Assembly: GCF_000960765.1 (NCBI RefSeq)
Contig: NZ_JYNH01000004.1
Coordinates: 41,463-105,462, forward strand
Direction of reading: 5' to 3'
Length of the DNA: 64,000 nucleotides
Origin: Desulfosporosinus sp. I2
GTDB lineage: Bacteria > Bacillota > Desulfitobacteriia > Desulfitobacteriales > Desulfitobacteriaceae
Shown: one piece after another, positions 1 to 9,247 of the stretch
Position numbering within the stretch: the stretch's first letter is position 1
How the letters are laid out: every line of letters starts with the position of its first letter
Notes under the pieces: model-generated
Told to the model about the DNA's origin: nothing
The model's input: the letters and a program-made list of their open reading frames with translations, nothing else
The model's database searches: none
Translations under genes and position numbers: made by a program

Positions 1-1830
1 AAAGATGGAGTATTAGTTCCAGCAGACTGGGATGAGGCTTTAGATTTAATCGCCACGAAGTTAGGTGAGATCAAGAAGACCTATGGTCCTAACTCTATTG
101 CGGCCCTAAGTTCTGCCCATTGTACGAACGAAGAAAATTATCTCATGCAAAAATTCATGCGCGCGGTCATCGGTACCAACAATATCGATCACTGCGCAAG
201 GACCTGACACGCTCCCACTGTGGCCGGTCTGGCCACTTCATTTGGTTCCGGAGCGATGACTAACTCCATTAATGAAATTCCGAATACAAAGGTTATGTTT
301 GTGATTGGTTCCAACGCGACTGAGGCTCATCCTGTGATTGGGACAAAAATGAAGCAAGCGCTCGCTAAGGGTGCCAAGCTGATTGTAGTCGATCCTCGCC
401 GCATTGATCTGGCTGAACGTTCGGATGTTTGGTTAAGGCTTCGTCCGGGTACGGATATCGCACTAATCAACGGAATTATGAACATTATTATTGCCAACGG
501 CTGGGAAGACCGTGCGTTTATCGAAGCACGGACAGAAGGGTATGAAAAAGTTAAAGAAACCGTTCAAAAATATACTCCAGAAGTCGTTAGTCAAGTAACG
601 GGAGTTCCTGTAGAGCAGCTAGTAGAAGCCGCTAAACTTTACGCAACCGCGGAAACAGCACAGATTTTTTATACCTTAGGGATTACGGAGCATACCTGTG
701 GTACAGATAACGTCATGAGTTTGGCGAACTTAGCCATGCTTACAGGTAACATCGGTAAGGAGAGCTCGGGTGTTAATCCAATGCGTGGGCAAAATAATGT
801 TCAGGGTGCCTGTGATATGGGAGCATTGCCCGACGTCTATCCCGGCTACCAAAAGGTCGCCAACCCTGAAGTACAGGCAAAATTTGAAGCCGCTTGGGGA
901 GTTCCGCTTGACCCAAATCCTGGTTTTATGATTCCAGATATGTTTGAAGCCGCCGTTAGTAAGGATTTACGGGCTTTGTATGTTTTGGGAGAAGATCCTG
1001 TTATTACAGATGCTGATGCGAACCATGTGCGCAAAGGCCTTAAGGCTCTTGATTTCCTTGTTGTCCAAGAAATCTTCTTGTCCGAAACAGCTAAATTGGC
1101 CGATGTTGTCTTACCAGGGGCTAGTTATGCTGAGAAGACTGGCACATTCTCAAATACTGAGCGGCGGGTGCAAATGGTCAATCAAGCCATTAAACCGATC
1201 GGGAATGCGAAGACAGATGGGGAGATCATTTGTGAACTTGCAACTCGTATGGGTTATCCCTTCGAGTATCAATCTTCGGAAGAAGTCATGCAGGAAATTG
1301 CCAAGCTTACCCCTATATTTGCAGGAATTACCCATCAACGTTTAGGAACTCAGGGACTTCAGTGGCCGGTACCTCATGCTGAACATCCCGGAACTAAGTT
1401 CTTACATGAAGGGAAATTCAACCGGGGTCTAGGGCAATTTGTGGCGATCGATAATCAGCTTCCTGCTGAATTGCCGGATGAAAAGTATCCGTTCTTACTC
1501 AGTACGGGGCGTAAACTTTCCCATTATAACGTTTTCACTCAACACTCTCCATCTCTGGAAAACTATTCGCCTGAAGAGTTGGCAGAGATTAACCCGACAG
1601 ATGCTAAACGACTCAAACTCAAAGAGGGTGAAGTCGTTCAGGTATCCTCCCGTCGCGGTGAGCTGAAAACTAAAATTATAATTACGGAACGTGTGCCCGT
1701 GGGTATGGTCTTTATGACCCTGCACTATTTTGATTCCCCAACCAACGTACTAACCAATGGAGCGTTTGATAAAGTCACCAAAACGTATGAGTATAAAGTG
1801 TGTGGCGTTCAAATTTCAAAACTTAGTTGA
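1..1830 (+). CDS. fdhA: Formate dehydrogenase catalytic (alpha) subunit, selenoprotein, 5' end outside window
   Basis: Catalytic molybdopterin subunit of formate dehydrogenase (formate to CO2). The reading frame is open from base 1, passes through an in-frame TGA at 205-207 and ends with TGA at 1828-1830. The local context reads DHCART-U-HAPTVAGLA, matching the active-site selenocysteine region of FdhF/FdhA proteins. Downstream are the family blocks GNIGKESSGVNPMRGQNN and the C-terminal molybdopterin dinucleotide binding region (KYPFLLSTGRKLSHYN). The N-terminal Fe-S part lies upstream of the window. An automatic caller would start falsely at GTG 220, just after the UGA. fdhD and Moco genes at 33.5-37.8 kb supply cofactor maturation. 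Confidence 0.95.
205..236 (+). promoter_or_regulatory. UGA selenocysteine codon with bacterial SECIS hairpin
   Basis: The TGA at 205-207 is followed after 12 bases by a perfect hairpin: stem GTGGCC (220-225), loop GGTCT (226-230), stem GGCCAC (231-236). The GGUCU loop resembles that of the E. coli fdhF SECIS, and the 18-base gap between UGA and loop is within the known bacterial range. This directs SelB-dependent selenocysteine insertion. Confidence 0.9.
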
Positions 1831-1840
1831 TACTAAAAAA

Positions 1841-1876
1841 TGGGCCTTCAATACCGATAGCGAAGGCCCATTTTTT
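1841..1876 (+). terminator. Intrinsic terminator after fdhA
   Basis: Stem TGGGCCTTC (1841-1849) pairs with GAAGGCCCA (1862-1870), followed by a run of six T. It lies 10 bases after the fdhA stop codon and separates it from the convergent thi operon. Confidence 0.9.
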
Positions 1877-1938
1877 GTCGTGCAGTTCTATAAAGGAAAA
1901 CTTTCTTCAGGTGGAGTTTCAACTCCATCGGATCAAAC

Positions 1939-3216
1939 CTATTTGTCCATAATACGGTTCATGAGGCGCATCGAACACATTTCTCCGCACATGGTGCAGC
2001 TGTCCTGATGCTCAGGGGCGGATTCTTTACGATAACGCTCTGGTTTTTCACGGTCTAAGGCTAGACAAAACATTTTCTCCCAATCCAAATCTTGTCTAGC
2101 CTGGCTCATTCTCTTGTCCCATTCGGCTGCTCCAGGTATCCCTTTGGCAATATCCCCGGCATGTGCTGCAATCTTGACTGCTACGATCCCTTCCCGCACG
2201 TCGTCCAAAGTGGGCAAACGAAGGTGTTCGGCGGGCGTTACATAGCAGAGAAAATCTGCTCCTGCCGAGGCGGCTAAGGCTCCGCCGATTGCACTGGTGA
2301 TGTGATCGTAACCAGGAGCCACGTCTGAGACTAATGGCCCCAAAATGTAGAAGGGCGCTCCGTGGCAAAGTTTTTTCGCCAACTGAACATTAGCCACTAC
2401 TTCATGCAAGGGAACGTGGCCGGGTCCTTCAATCATGACTTGTACATTGCGTTTCCAAGCCCTTTGAGTCAATTCTCCCATCACGATCAATTCGGAAATT
2501 TGGGCTCCGTCTGTGGCATCGGCAATGCTTCCAGGTCGGCAAGCATCTCCTAAACTTATCGTCACGTCATAGGTTGTGCAGATATCCAGGAGATCATCAA
2601 AATACTCGTAAAATGGGTTTTCCTGCCCGGTCAATTCCATCCAGGCATACAGTAAAGACCCGCCCCGGGAAACGATGTTGGTAACTCGGGAGGTCTGACG
2701 GAAATGCTGGGCAGTTTCCCTGTTGATGCCGGCGTGGATGGTCACGAAATCAACACCGTCTCGGGCGTGCTGTTCCACCACGGCTAAGAATTCTTGGGGT
2801 GTAATGTCTTCCAACTTCTTATCTAAATAGCCAAGGGCATCATACATAGGAACAGAACCAATCATTGCTGGGGACATGTCGATGAGCCGGTGGCGAAATT
2901 CAACGGTTTTGCCATAGTTGCTTAAATCCATAATTGCTTCCGCTTTCATGTCCAGAGCCATACGTACTTTGGACAACTCACTGTCGAGATTGGCACAGTC
3001 TGGGGAGATACCTAAATTGACGTTAATCTTCGTCTTAAGTCCAAGACCAACGCCCTCCGGACTCAGAGAGGTGTGATTATGGTTAGCTGGGATGACAATG
3101 CTGCCCGCCGCTACCCGGAGCCTAATTTCTTCAGCAGTAAGCCCCTCTTTGTCAGCGACTGTTTGCATTGCCGCAGTGATTACTCCATTTTTAGCCTGTT
3201 CCATTTGTGTACTCAT
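1939..3216 (-). CDS. thiC: Phosphomethylpyrimidine synthase ThiC
   Basis: Radical SAM enzyme converting aminoimidazole ribotide to HMP phosphate in thiamine synthesis. 425 aa, the size of the short clostridial ThiC form. The C-terminal cluster motif is CTMCGEMC, i.e. CX2CX3C, followed by the tail [11 protein letters not shown]. Last gene of the minus-strand thi operon; its ATG lies two bases from the TAG of frame-restored thiE. A nearly identical copy of its 3' 546 bases, plus its 5' end, recurs at 32399-33035. Confidence 0.95.
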   Translation of the reverse strand: MSTQMEQAKNGVITAAMQTVADKEGLTAEEIRLRVAAGSIVIPANHNHTSLSPEGVGLGLKTKINVNLGISPDCANLDSELSKVRMALDMKAEAIMDLSNYGKTVEFRHRLIDMSPAMIGSVPMYDALGYLDKKLEDITPQEFLAVVEQHARDGVDFVTIHAGINRETAQHFRQTSRVTNIVSRGGSLLYAWMELTGQENPFYEYFDDLLDICTTYDVTISLGDACRPGSIADATDGAQISELIVMGELTQRAWKRNVQVMIEGPGHVPLHEVVANVQLAKKLCHGAPFYILGPLVSDVAPGYDHITSAIGGALAASAGADFLCYVTPAEHLRLPTLDDVREGIVAVKIAAHAGDIAKGIPGAAEWDKRMSQARQDLDWEKMFCLALDREKPERYRKESAPEHQDSCTMCGEMCSMRLMNRIMDK

Positions 3217-3914
3217 CTAATCACACTCTTTCTTATATTTTTCTTGTAGTTGTGTTTCCATAATGCGCTGTAAACGTTTAATCTTACTCTTAATATCCGG
3301 ATTGCTCACAATCTCGTTGACTAAGGCCACTGTCCGGGCCCCGTCTTGATCACTTCAGCTAGATTGTGTTCCTTGATTCCGCCGATCGCGACAAAGGGGA
3401 TCTCCAGATTCTTGACGACGTAATCTAAATAGTCTAGTCCTACCGGATCACACACATCAATTTTGGTATTGGTGGCAAACAACGGTCCTACTCCAATGTA
3501 ATCAGCGCCACCGCTCACGGCAGCCCATGCTTGAGCTGGTGAATGGGTAGAAACTCCAATCATGAGATCGGGGCCGACTAACTCGCGTACTTTTGATAAC
3601 GGCAAGTCGTCTTGTCCGATATGTACGCCATCTGCGCCCACCGCCAGAGCCAGATCTAAGTGGTCGTTGATAATGAACAAGGCACCGTATTGCTGTGTCA
3701 TAGCCCGCAGCGCTAGACACTCCTCATACATGATCCTAACTTTCTTGGCCTTCTCTCGGTATTGAAGGATTGGAACGCCGCTGGCCAAGATCTCACTGGC
3801 CACTTCAATATTGCTCCTGCCTTGAGAGTGGAGTTCAGAGGTAAGGGCATAGATGCCAGCGGGAAGGGTACGCCTTTTTGAAATTCCATTTAGTTCAGCT
3901 ATTAAATGGTTCAT
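3217..3914 (-). CDS. thiE: Thiamine-phosphate synthase ThiE, broken by an apparent 1-base frameshift
   Basis: Joins HMP-PP and thiazole phosphate to make thiamine phosphate. TIM-barrel features are clear: YREKAKKVR, INDHLDLALAVGADGVHIGQDDL, GVSTHSPAQAWAA, GGADYIGVGPLFATNTK, AIGGIKEHNL. The uninterrupted frame stops early at 3321 with a nonsense tail (GPGQWP). Adding one G in the GGGGCCC run (3336-3343, read on the minus strand) restores TGARTVALVNEIV and continues to a TAG at 3217-3219, directly before thiC, giving about 232 aa. Either a recent mutation or a homopolymer undercall. Start overlaps the thiH stop by 4 bases. Confidence 0.88.
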
Positions 3915-5041
3915 TGTGCTACAACATTCCTTTCCCGCATATTTACCCAGTCACAAAAAGTGGGTAGATAGCCTTTGGCCCGGATCATTTGTACCACTTC
4001 TGGAACGGATCGTTCGTCAGCAATTTCAAATTGGGCACTGCCTACGTTGTCTGTTTCGCTATAACCACCGACGGAAGTGAGAGCACCGGCCGACATTCGA
4101 GTAATTCCGAGGGGAAGCAAATTTTCCCGCATTTGCGGACTTTCCCGGGTGGATAAAGTAAGTCCCGCCCGGGGTAGAAATAGCCGGTAAGCCAAGATAA
4201 TTTGGACGAAGAGAGCATCCGTAACGGGTGCAGCAGAGGAGTGAAAACTGCCGGCATAGGGTCTGAGGCGCGGCACAGAGAGTGCGACTTCAACCCCGGG
4301 ATAAGTCCTTTGCAAGTAATCAGCATGGAGAGCCGAATAAAATGCATCCCGCCGCCAGTCTGAGAGACCCAAGAGTGCTCCTATGTTTACGGCAGAGATT
4401 CCGGCTTCACACGCTCGGTCTGGTGCCTCCAAGCGGTAGTGATAATTGCGCTTGGGCCCGGCGGGGTGTACCTCCGCATAGGTGATTTCATCGTAGGTTT
4501 CTTGAAAGAGAGTGACAGAATCAATCCCTGCCTCGTATAAACGTCGGTATTCCTCAGTGGATAACGGATAAACTTCAAGCCCCAGAGAGGCAAACATGGG
4601 CCGCAAAGCATGGACACATTCTTCCATGTAAGCGGGTCCGCTTTGGGTGCGAGATTCTCCCGTCAAGAGCAGCAAATGCTGCAGCCCGGTCGAAGTGATG
4701 GCTTTCCCTTCCTTAAGGGCTTGTTCGACGGTTAGCTTGCAGCGTACAATCTTATTGCCAGCATGGAAACTACAATAGACGCATTGGTTACTACAAAAAT
4801 TAGCGAGATACAGAGGAGTAAACAAACCCATCGTGCGGCCAAAATTGCGGATGGTTAAAGCCTGAGCCTTTTTGGCCATGGGTTCCAAGTAAGATAGGGC
4901 AGCTGGGGAAAGCAAGACCGCTAAATCTTGAGGGCGAAGAGTCTCTCGGGCCAACACTCGCTCGACATCGGCGCCCCTAAAACTTGCCCAATGCGACTCG
5001 GTGAGCCTGGGTTGCCATTCCGTGATTTGCTCGTAAAACAT
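3911..5041 (-). CDS. thiH: 2-iminoacetate synthase ThiH
   Basis: Radical SAM enzyme that cleaves tyrosine to dehydroglycine (2-iminoacetate) for the thiazole ring; the anaerobic counterpart of ThiO. 376 aa. The cluster motif CSNQCVYC (CX3CX2C) lies near residue 85 in the usual NFCSNQCVYCSF context. Encoded 3 bases after thiG and overlapping thiE, so translationally coupled within the operon. Confidence 0.95.
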   Translation of the reverse strand: MFYEQITEWQPRLTESHWASFRGADVERVLARETLRPQDLAVLLSPAALSYLEPMAKKAQALTIRNFGRTMGLFTPLYLANFCSNQCVYCSFHAGNKIVRCKLTVEQALKEGKAITSTGLQHLLLLTGESRTQSGPAYMEECVHALRPMFASLGLEVYPLSTEEYRRLYEAGIDSVTLFQETYDEITYAEVHPAGPKRNYHYRLEAPDRACEAGISAVNIGALLGLSDWRRDAFYSALHADYLQRTYPGVEVALSVPRLRPYAGSFHSSAAPVTDALFVQIILAYRLFLPRAGLTLSTRESPQMRENLLPLGITRMSAGALTSVGGYSETDNVGSAQFEIADERSVPEVVQMIRAKGYLPTFCDWVNMRERNVVAQ

Positions 5042-5044
5042 CCG

Positions 5045-5860
5045 TTAACCCTCCTGCAAAAAGCCGGTTAAGGGGGAGGAAGCAGCGGCTTCGATCCGTC
5101 GTTCACCCGGTCCCGCTAAATAGCCCATACGTCCTGCGGTTACGGCTAAGCGGAAGGCCTGAGCCATGAACACCGGATCTCCTGCCGTGGCAATCGCAGT
5201 ATTCACAAGCACTGCGGCTGCACCCATTTCCATAGCCTCGGCTGCCTCTGAGGGTCGTCCAATGCCCGCATCGACAATGATCGGCAGAGAAATCTCTTCG
5301 ATCAGAATCCGGATGAGTTCTTTGGTTTGCAAACCTCTGTTGCTGCCAATAGGAGCTCCTAGGGGCATGATGGCTGACGCCCCGGCATCCTGCAGGCGCC
5401 TGGCGGCACCCAGATCTGGACTCATGTAAGGCAGTACCACAAAACCTTCCTTGACAAGTTGTTCCGTGGCCCGTAGCGTCTCCCAATTATCCGGCAATAG
5501 GTAACGCTGATCCTGTACAACCTCAATTTTTACCCAATTCCCGCAACCAGCAGCTTGAGCCAAGCGAGCGATTCGCACGGCTTCTTCAGCTGTGCGCGCA
5601 CCGGAGGTGTTGGGTAATAAAATGGTGTTTGGGGGCATGTAGTTGAGAATATTCTCTTGGGGGTTTTTCCAATCGACCCGGCGCAAAGCCATAGTTACCA
5701 CTTGGCTGCCGCTCGCTTCCAGCACCTGAGGCACTATTTCATGAGACGAAAATTTGCCGGTTCCTACGAACAGTCTGCTGTGCAAATTCGCTCCTCCGAT
5801 GAGTAAACTGTCATCCGATGGATTAACACTCTGTATGGTATCGTTCACGGTATCAGCCAC
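5045..5860 (-). CDS. thiG: Thiazole synthase ThiG
   Basis: Assembles thiazole phosphate from DXP, ThiS thiocarboxylate and dehydroglycine. 271 aa. Visible family blocks: [38 protein letters not shown], the WVKIEVVQD strand carrying the Schiff-base lysine, [29 protein letters not shown]. An N-terminal extension of about 20 residues precedes the usual start. Overlaps thiS by 8 bases. Confidence 0.95.
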   Translation of the reverse strand: MADTVNDTIQSVNPSDDSLLIGGANLHSRLFVGTGKFSSHEIVPQVLEASGSQVVTMALRRVDWKNPQENILNYMPPNTILLPNTSGARTAEEAVRIARLAQAAGCGNWVKIEVVQDQRYLLPDNWETLRATEQLVKEGFVVLPYMSPDLGAARRLQDAGASAIMPLGAPIGSNRGLQTKELIRILIEEISLPIIVDAGIGRPSEAAEAMEMGAAAVLVNTAIATAGDPVFMAQAFRLAVTAGRMGYLAGPGERRIEAAASSPLTGFLQEG

Positions 5861-6053
5861 CTCCCATAAAAATTAAGATTTCCAAACGGTCGTCAGCCTG
5901 CAAAAGAGTACTCTGCCAATGTTCTTGCTTCAGAATTTTCCCATTGAGCTCTACGACCGCCGCTTTGAGGGTCACCGCATTGTCAGTAAGTAACTGGAAG
6001 ACGGTACATTCCAAGGGGATTTCCTGCGCTTCACCGTTGACAACAATTTGCAC
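5853..6053 (-). CDS. thiS: Sulfur carrier protein ThiS
   Basis: Ubiquitin-like 66-aa sulfur carrier. Ends in ...LIFMGGG with the C-terminal Gly-Gly that is adenylated and converted to a thiocarboxylate. First gene after the riboswitch; a good ribosome-binding site (AAGGGAGGGC on the minus strand) precedes the ATG. No thiF is seen in the window, so activation must use a gene elsewhere. Confidence 0.92.
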   Translation of the reverse strand: MQIVVNGEAQEIPLECTVFQLLTDNAVTLKAAVVELNGKILKQEHWQSTLLQADDRLEILIFMGGG

Positions 6054-6136
6054 ATACAGCCCTCCTTTCCCTTGATCACGTATGTGTTTGCCGGGGTTCC
6101 CGTCTTACTGTCATGGTACTAGGGAGGATAAAGATA

Positions 6137-6170
6137 TAAAAAAATGAGAACTGTGGTAAGCAATTCTCAT
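6137..6170 (-). terminator. Riboswitch expression-platform terminator
   Basis: On the minus strand ATGAGAA (6170-6164) pairs with TTCTCAT (6150-6144), followed by seven T. It lies between the TPP aptamer and thiS, as expected for transcriptional attenuation by thiamine pyrophosphate. Confidence 0.85.
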
Positions 6171-6196
6171 TTATACTTCTATAAGCATAACGATTA

Positions 6197-6277
6197 GCTT
6201 TCCTCCGCTGGTATTAACCAGATCAGGTTCAAAGGGATCGAGTTTCCTCATCTCAGCCCCGAGGGGCACCCCTAGCA
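6197..6277 (-). promoter_or_regulatory. TPP riboswitch (THI element)
   Basis: On the minus strand the conserved core is present in order: GGGGTGCCC, CTGAGATGA, CCCTTTGAACCTGATCTGG, TTAATACCAGCGGAGGAAAGC-type end. It controls the downstream thiSGHEC operon. Confidence 0.97.
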
Positions 6278-6406
6278 TACGACGTATTTAGTTGAGTGGG
6301 ATTAATACTTATCCTAGTAAATATTAATCCCCATTATATAACTAATAGGTAGAGGTGTAAATAAATCCTGTGAACATTAGTGATTTATCCTCACAGCCCT
6401 TGGTGG

Positions 6407-6715
6407 TTAAGTTTGGAATAGATCATCCCCGCTTTTTCCGCTCAACCCGGGGTGGCAATCAAATCGTACTGTACCCACTGGGATTTTATGTTCTACAGCT
6501 TCAACAATTTTTGCCGTTCCAATGTTACCAAATCCTCCGCATAATTCCAACGCCTGAACTCCTTCAGTAACCAGTTGTTGTGCAAGATGAACAGCTTCTT
6601 GGTAATTTTGGACTCCCCGTATAAGTAGGGTAACCTGTGGGGTTTGAATCTCCGCTTGATGTTGTGAAGGGTTGGCTTGAGGTGCAAGAAAAATAAAGGC
6701 GGCTTTTAATGACAA
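6407..6715 (-). CDS. Small protein resembling DUF6506
   Basis: 102 aa, TTG start after a GAGAGG-type ribosome-binding site. Soluble-looking, with conserved-looking blocks GVQNYQEAVHLAQQLV, GVQALELCGGFGN and PVGTVRFDCHPGL ending SGDDLFQT. I recognise this as DUF6506-like; function unknown. It sits between a minus-strand sigma-54 promoter (6810-6824) and the TPP riboswitch, so it is expressed separately from thiamine genes and probably with the divergent lipoate genes. A few terminal codons recur in the decayed repeat near 33140-33165. Confidence 0.75.
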   Translation of the reverse strand: MSLKAAFIFLAPQANPSQHQAEIQTPQVTLLIRGVQNYQEAVHLAQQLVTEGVQALELCGGFGNIGTAKIVEAVEHKIPVGTVRFDCHPGLSGKSGDDLFQT

Positions 6716-6809
6716 TTAAATCACATCCTCTCCATACTTAAATTTAGTTTGAGATTCACAGAGTAGAACAGGAAAACAAGCAGCAACCTGTGATAACTAT
6801 AATAAACAT

Positions 6810-6824
6810 GCAATTCATATGCCA
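6810..6824 (-). promoter_or_regulatory. Sigma-54 (-24/-12) promoter for the DUF6506-like gene
   Basis: Minus strand TGGCAT-ATGAA-TTGC matches the sigma-54 consensus TGGCAC-N5-TTGC with the invariant GG and GC correctly spaced. It reads toward the gene starting at 6715. Confidence 0.8.
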
Positions 6825-6841
6825 AGAAGTTTCATTGGGCT

Positions 6842-6856
6842 TGGCATATGAATTGC
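6842..6856 (+). promoter_or_regulatory. Sigma-54 (-24/-12) promoter for the lipoate-ligase/flavoprotein pair
   Basis: TGGCAT-ATGAA-TTGC on the plus strand, about 210 bases before the gene at 7068. It is the mirror image of the minus-strand promoter in the same inverted repeat. Confidence 0.8.
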
Positions 6857-6979
6857 ATTCATAGAAATAAAAAAGATATAGGGATGAAAATAAAAAAAGA
6901 AGATAATGCCGACCTTCGTACTATCCGAAGGCTAAAATTGGCTAAATTACAACGTGTCTTAATAAAAAGAGGCACTATT

Positions 6980-7020
6980 CACTGTTCGATTTTCGTCCAC
7001 TGTTCGAAAATCGAACAGTG
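6980..7020. promoter_or_regulatory. Nested palindromes, candidate enhancer site
   Basis: CACTGTTCGA occurs twice directly and once inverted within 41 bases. The outer 16-bp arms (6980-6995 and 7005-7020) are perfectly complementary and the inner CACTGTTCGA/TCGAACAGTG is also a palindrome. A related GTTCGAAGATCGAAC lies upstream of another sigma-54 promoter (18883-18900), so this looks like an activator-binding site, though a hairpin in the leader cannot be excluded. Confidence 0.6.
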
Positions 7021-7067
7021 GACATGATCAACAAACATCTAAATCAAAATAAAGGAGGACTTTAGTG

Positions 7068-8126
7068 ATGATGAATTGGCGACTAATTGACAATAATCCA
7101 TTAAATTCGGCCGACCACATGGCTTTGGACGAGGTCCTGCTTGCTTCCCGAAGCGCAGGAAAATGCCCGAATACATTGCGTTTTCTCCAATTTTCTCCCC
7201 GTTGTGCCCTATTGGGTTTACATCAAGCGGTAGAGTTAGAAATTGATGAAGAATATTGTCGGAGAGAAAGTATTGAAATCAACCGTCGTATCACAGGAGG
7301 GGGCGCAATTTTTTGGGGACCGTCCGAACTAGGATGGGAAATTTATGCAGGTAAGGATTGGCTGTCGGGCAGAAATCTCGATGAGGTTTATAAGTTGCTG
7401 TGTGACGTTATGGTCAAAGCTTTAGCCGATCTTGGTGTAAAGGCAACGTTCCGGCCCCGTAACGATATTCAAGTTGGTAATCGTAAGATCTGCGGTACAG
7501 GGGGAGCCGAATTAGGCAATGCCTTTGTCTTCCAATGTTCTTTACTCGTTGATTTTGACGTTGAGAGCATGGTCAAGGTACTTAAAATTCCAATGGAAAA
7601 AATAAGTGATAAGAATATTATCGCGGTAGAGGACCGGGTAACGTGGCTTAAAAGAGAGCTTGGTCAGGTTCCGGATATGTCCAAGATTAAAGAAGCGATT
7701 TGTGCGGCATTTGCATCTGTTATGGATATGCAATTTATTAGAGACGAACTTAATCCATGGGAAGAGGCATTATTTCGAGAGAAGAGAATGTATTTCCATT
7801 CTCCTGAATGGATTTATAAAGTTAGTTTACCAACTGAGGCGGGAGAAATAAAGGAAGCTTGCCTTAAAACACAAGGCGGATTAATCCGGGTGGTTGCCAA
7901 GACGGAGTTAAAGGCTCGAGTTTTGAAGAGCGTATTACTTAGCGGGGATTTCTTTACCCATAATCCGTCAGTCATTTTTGAGCTTGAGGCCCGCTTAAAG
8001 GATTGTCCCCTGGGAGGGGACAAAATTGAGGAGATAATCAGGTCTTATTTTAAGGATTACCCGGATCAAATTCCCGGTGTAAGTGCTCAGGACGTGGAGT
8101 CATGTGTGCGCAGAGCCTTAAGATGA
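7068..8126 (+). CDS. Lipoate-protein ligase A family protein
   Basis: About 352 aa of the LplA/biotinyl ligase fold; would adenylate lipoate or octanoate and attach it to a lipoyl-domain lysine. Motifs visible: RFLQFSPRCALLG, the RRITGGG block with GGAIFWG (substrate-binding loop), and KICGTGGAELG. C-terminal extension from about residue 235 corresponds to the accessory domain of longer ligases. ATG at 7068 has GGAGG nine bases upstream (GTG 7065 and ATG 7071 are alternatives). Its stop overlaps the next gene, so the two are co-translated. A second, divergent ligase lies at 9248-10294. Confidence 0.85.
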   Translation: MMNWRLIDNNPLNSADHMALDEVLLASRSAGKCPNTLRFLQFSPRCALLGLHQAVELEIDEEYCRRESIEINRRITGGGAIFWGPSELGWEIYAGKDWLSGRNLDEVYKLLCDVMVKALADLGVKATFRPRNDIQVGNRKICGTGGAELGNAFVFQCSLLVDFDVESMVKVLKIPMEKISDKNIIAVEDRVTWLKRELGQVPDMSKIKEAICAAFASVMDMQFIRDELNPWEEALFREKRMYFHSPEWIYKVSLPTEAGEIKEACLKTQGGLIRVVAKTELKARVLKSVLLSGDFFTHNPSVIFELEARLKDCPLGGDKIEEIIRSYFKDYPDQIPGVSAQDVESCVRRALR

Positions 8127-9214
8127 ACGCTGAGTTTGAAATTGACGAGCTTCCTATTTTGGCTAATGCAGATGTTGTAGTAATCGGAGCTGGCCCAGCA
8201 GGTAGCTCCGCAGCGGCTACAGCGGCTGCCGGTGGGGTTTCGGTGTTGATGTTAGACAAAAAAGAACAAATAGGTTTACCAGTTCAATGTGCAGAGTATG
8301 TACCATTGAGTTTAGCTGCAGAAGTACCTGTTCCAGCGGATTGCATAGCTCAAAGGGTGGAAGGTTTCGTTACCTATATTCATCGAGAACAAGTGGCTCA
8401 AACACGGGCACCTGGTTACATACTCAACAGGGATGTCTTTGATCGTTATTTAGCTGAGAGAGCGGTTCAATCTGGGGTTAAGTTATTTACTAAAGCACGG
8501 GCAGTAGCGGTTACGGATCAGGGTGTTTTAATCAATAAGCAAGGAAAATTATCCGTGGTTAAAGCGGGGATTATTATAGGTTCGGAAGGACCTAAATCCG
8601 TGGTAGCCCAGGCAATACACTGCCCACCTCAAATTTTGGCCTATGCTAAGCAAATCACGGTCAAGTTAAGGAAAAGGGCGCAATGGGCTCAAATTTACTT
8701 TAGTCCATCCATTCCCGGCGGATATGCTTGGCTCTTTCCTAAAAATGATCTGGCAAATGTCGGGGTTAGCATTGATTTAAGTTTAGGCGGCAGTGTAGCA
8801 ACCGCTTTAGCAGAATTTCAACAATATTTATTCAAAGAAGGGGTGATTAGTGAAGAAGTGATACGAACGACTGGTGGAGCGATTCCTATCGGAGGACCCC
8901 GGTTAAGGATGCAACAGAAAAACATAATGTTAGTTGGGGATGCGGCAGGACATACTCATCCTATCAGTGGAGAGGGGATTTTCCCAGCAATAGTGGCTGG
9001 GAAAATCGCGGGTTCTTTAGCAGTTGACAGTATTCGAACGGGAGACATTAACGTGTTGACACAGTATCCTCGGCAGTATTTGATAAGATTTGGGGAATTT
9101 ATACAAAGGGGTTTTAAAAGAAAAGTAGAATATAATACCAATTGGGAAAAGACAGATTTTTCTGTCTTAGTACGAAAAACTTGGTTTGCATTCCCAGAGT
9201 ACTTTGAAACTTAG
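8102..9214 (+). CDS. FAD-dependent oxidoreductase of the geranylgeranyl reductase family (LipT-like)
   Basis: 370 aa. The N-terminal dinucleotide-binding loop is ADVVVIGAGPAGSSAA; a second FAD block is LVGDAAGHTHPISGEGI near residue 280. Such flavoproteins include geranylgeranyl reductases and also LipT, described in lipoate-assembly gene clusters together with LipS1/LipS2 and a lipoate ligase. Co-translation with the lipoate ligase (25-base overlap; ATG 8123 overlapping the stop as ATGA is an alternative start) argues for the lipoate role here. No transmembrane helices are evident. Confidence 0.8.
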   Translation: MCAQSLKMNAEFEIDELPILANADVVVIGAGPAGSSAAATAAAGGVSVLMLDKKEQIGLPVQCAEYVPLSLAAEVPVPADCIAQRVEGFVTYIHREQVAQTRAPGYILNRDVFDRYLAERAVQSGVKLFTKARAVAVTDQGVLINKQGKLSVVKAGIIIGSEGPKSVVAQAIHCPPQILAYAKQITVKLRKRAQWAQIYFSPSIPGGYAWLFPKNDLANVGVSIDLSLGGSVATALAEFQQYLFKEGVISEEVIRTTGGAIPIGGPRLRMQQKNIMLVGDAAGHTHPISGEGIFPAIVAGKIAGSLAVDSIRTGDINVLTQYPRQYLIRFGEFIQRGFKRKVEYNTNWEKTDFSVLVRKTWFAFPEYFET

Positions 9215-9247
9215 ATTGGTAGTTTAACCGTCATACTGAAGGGATCA

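Larger units (their letters stand above)
6808..6858. repeat. Perfect 19-bp inverted repeat containing two outward sigma-54 promoters
   Basis: The arm at 6808-6826 is the exact reverse complement of 6840-6858, with a 13-base loop. Each arm carries a full -24/-12 sequence TGGCAT-N5-TTGC, one on each strand. Confidence 0.9.
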
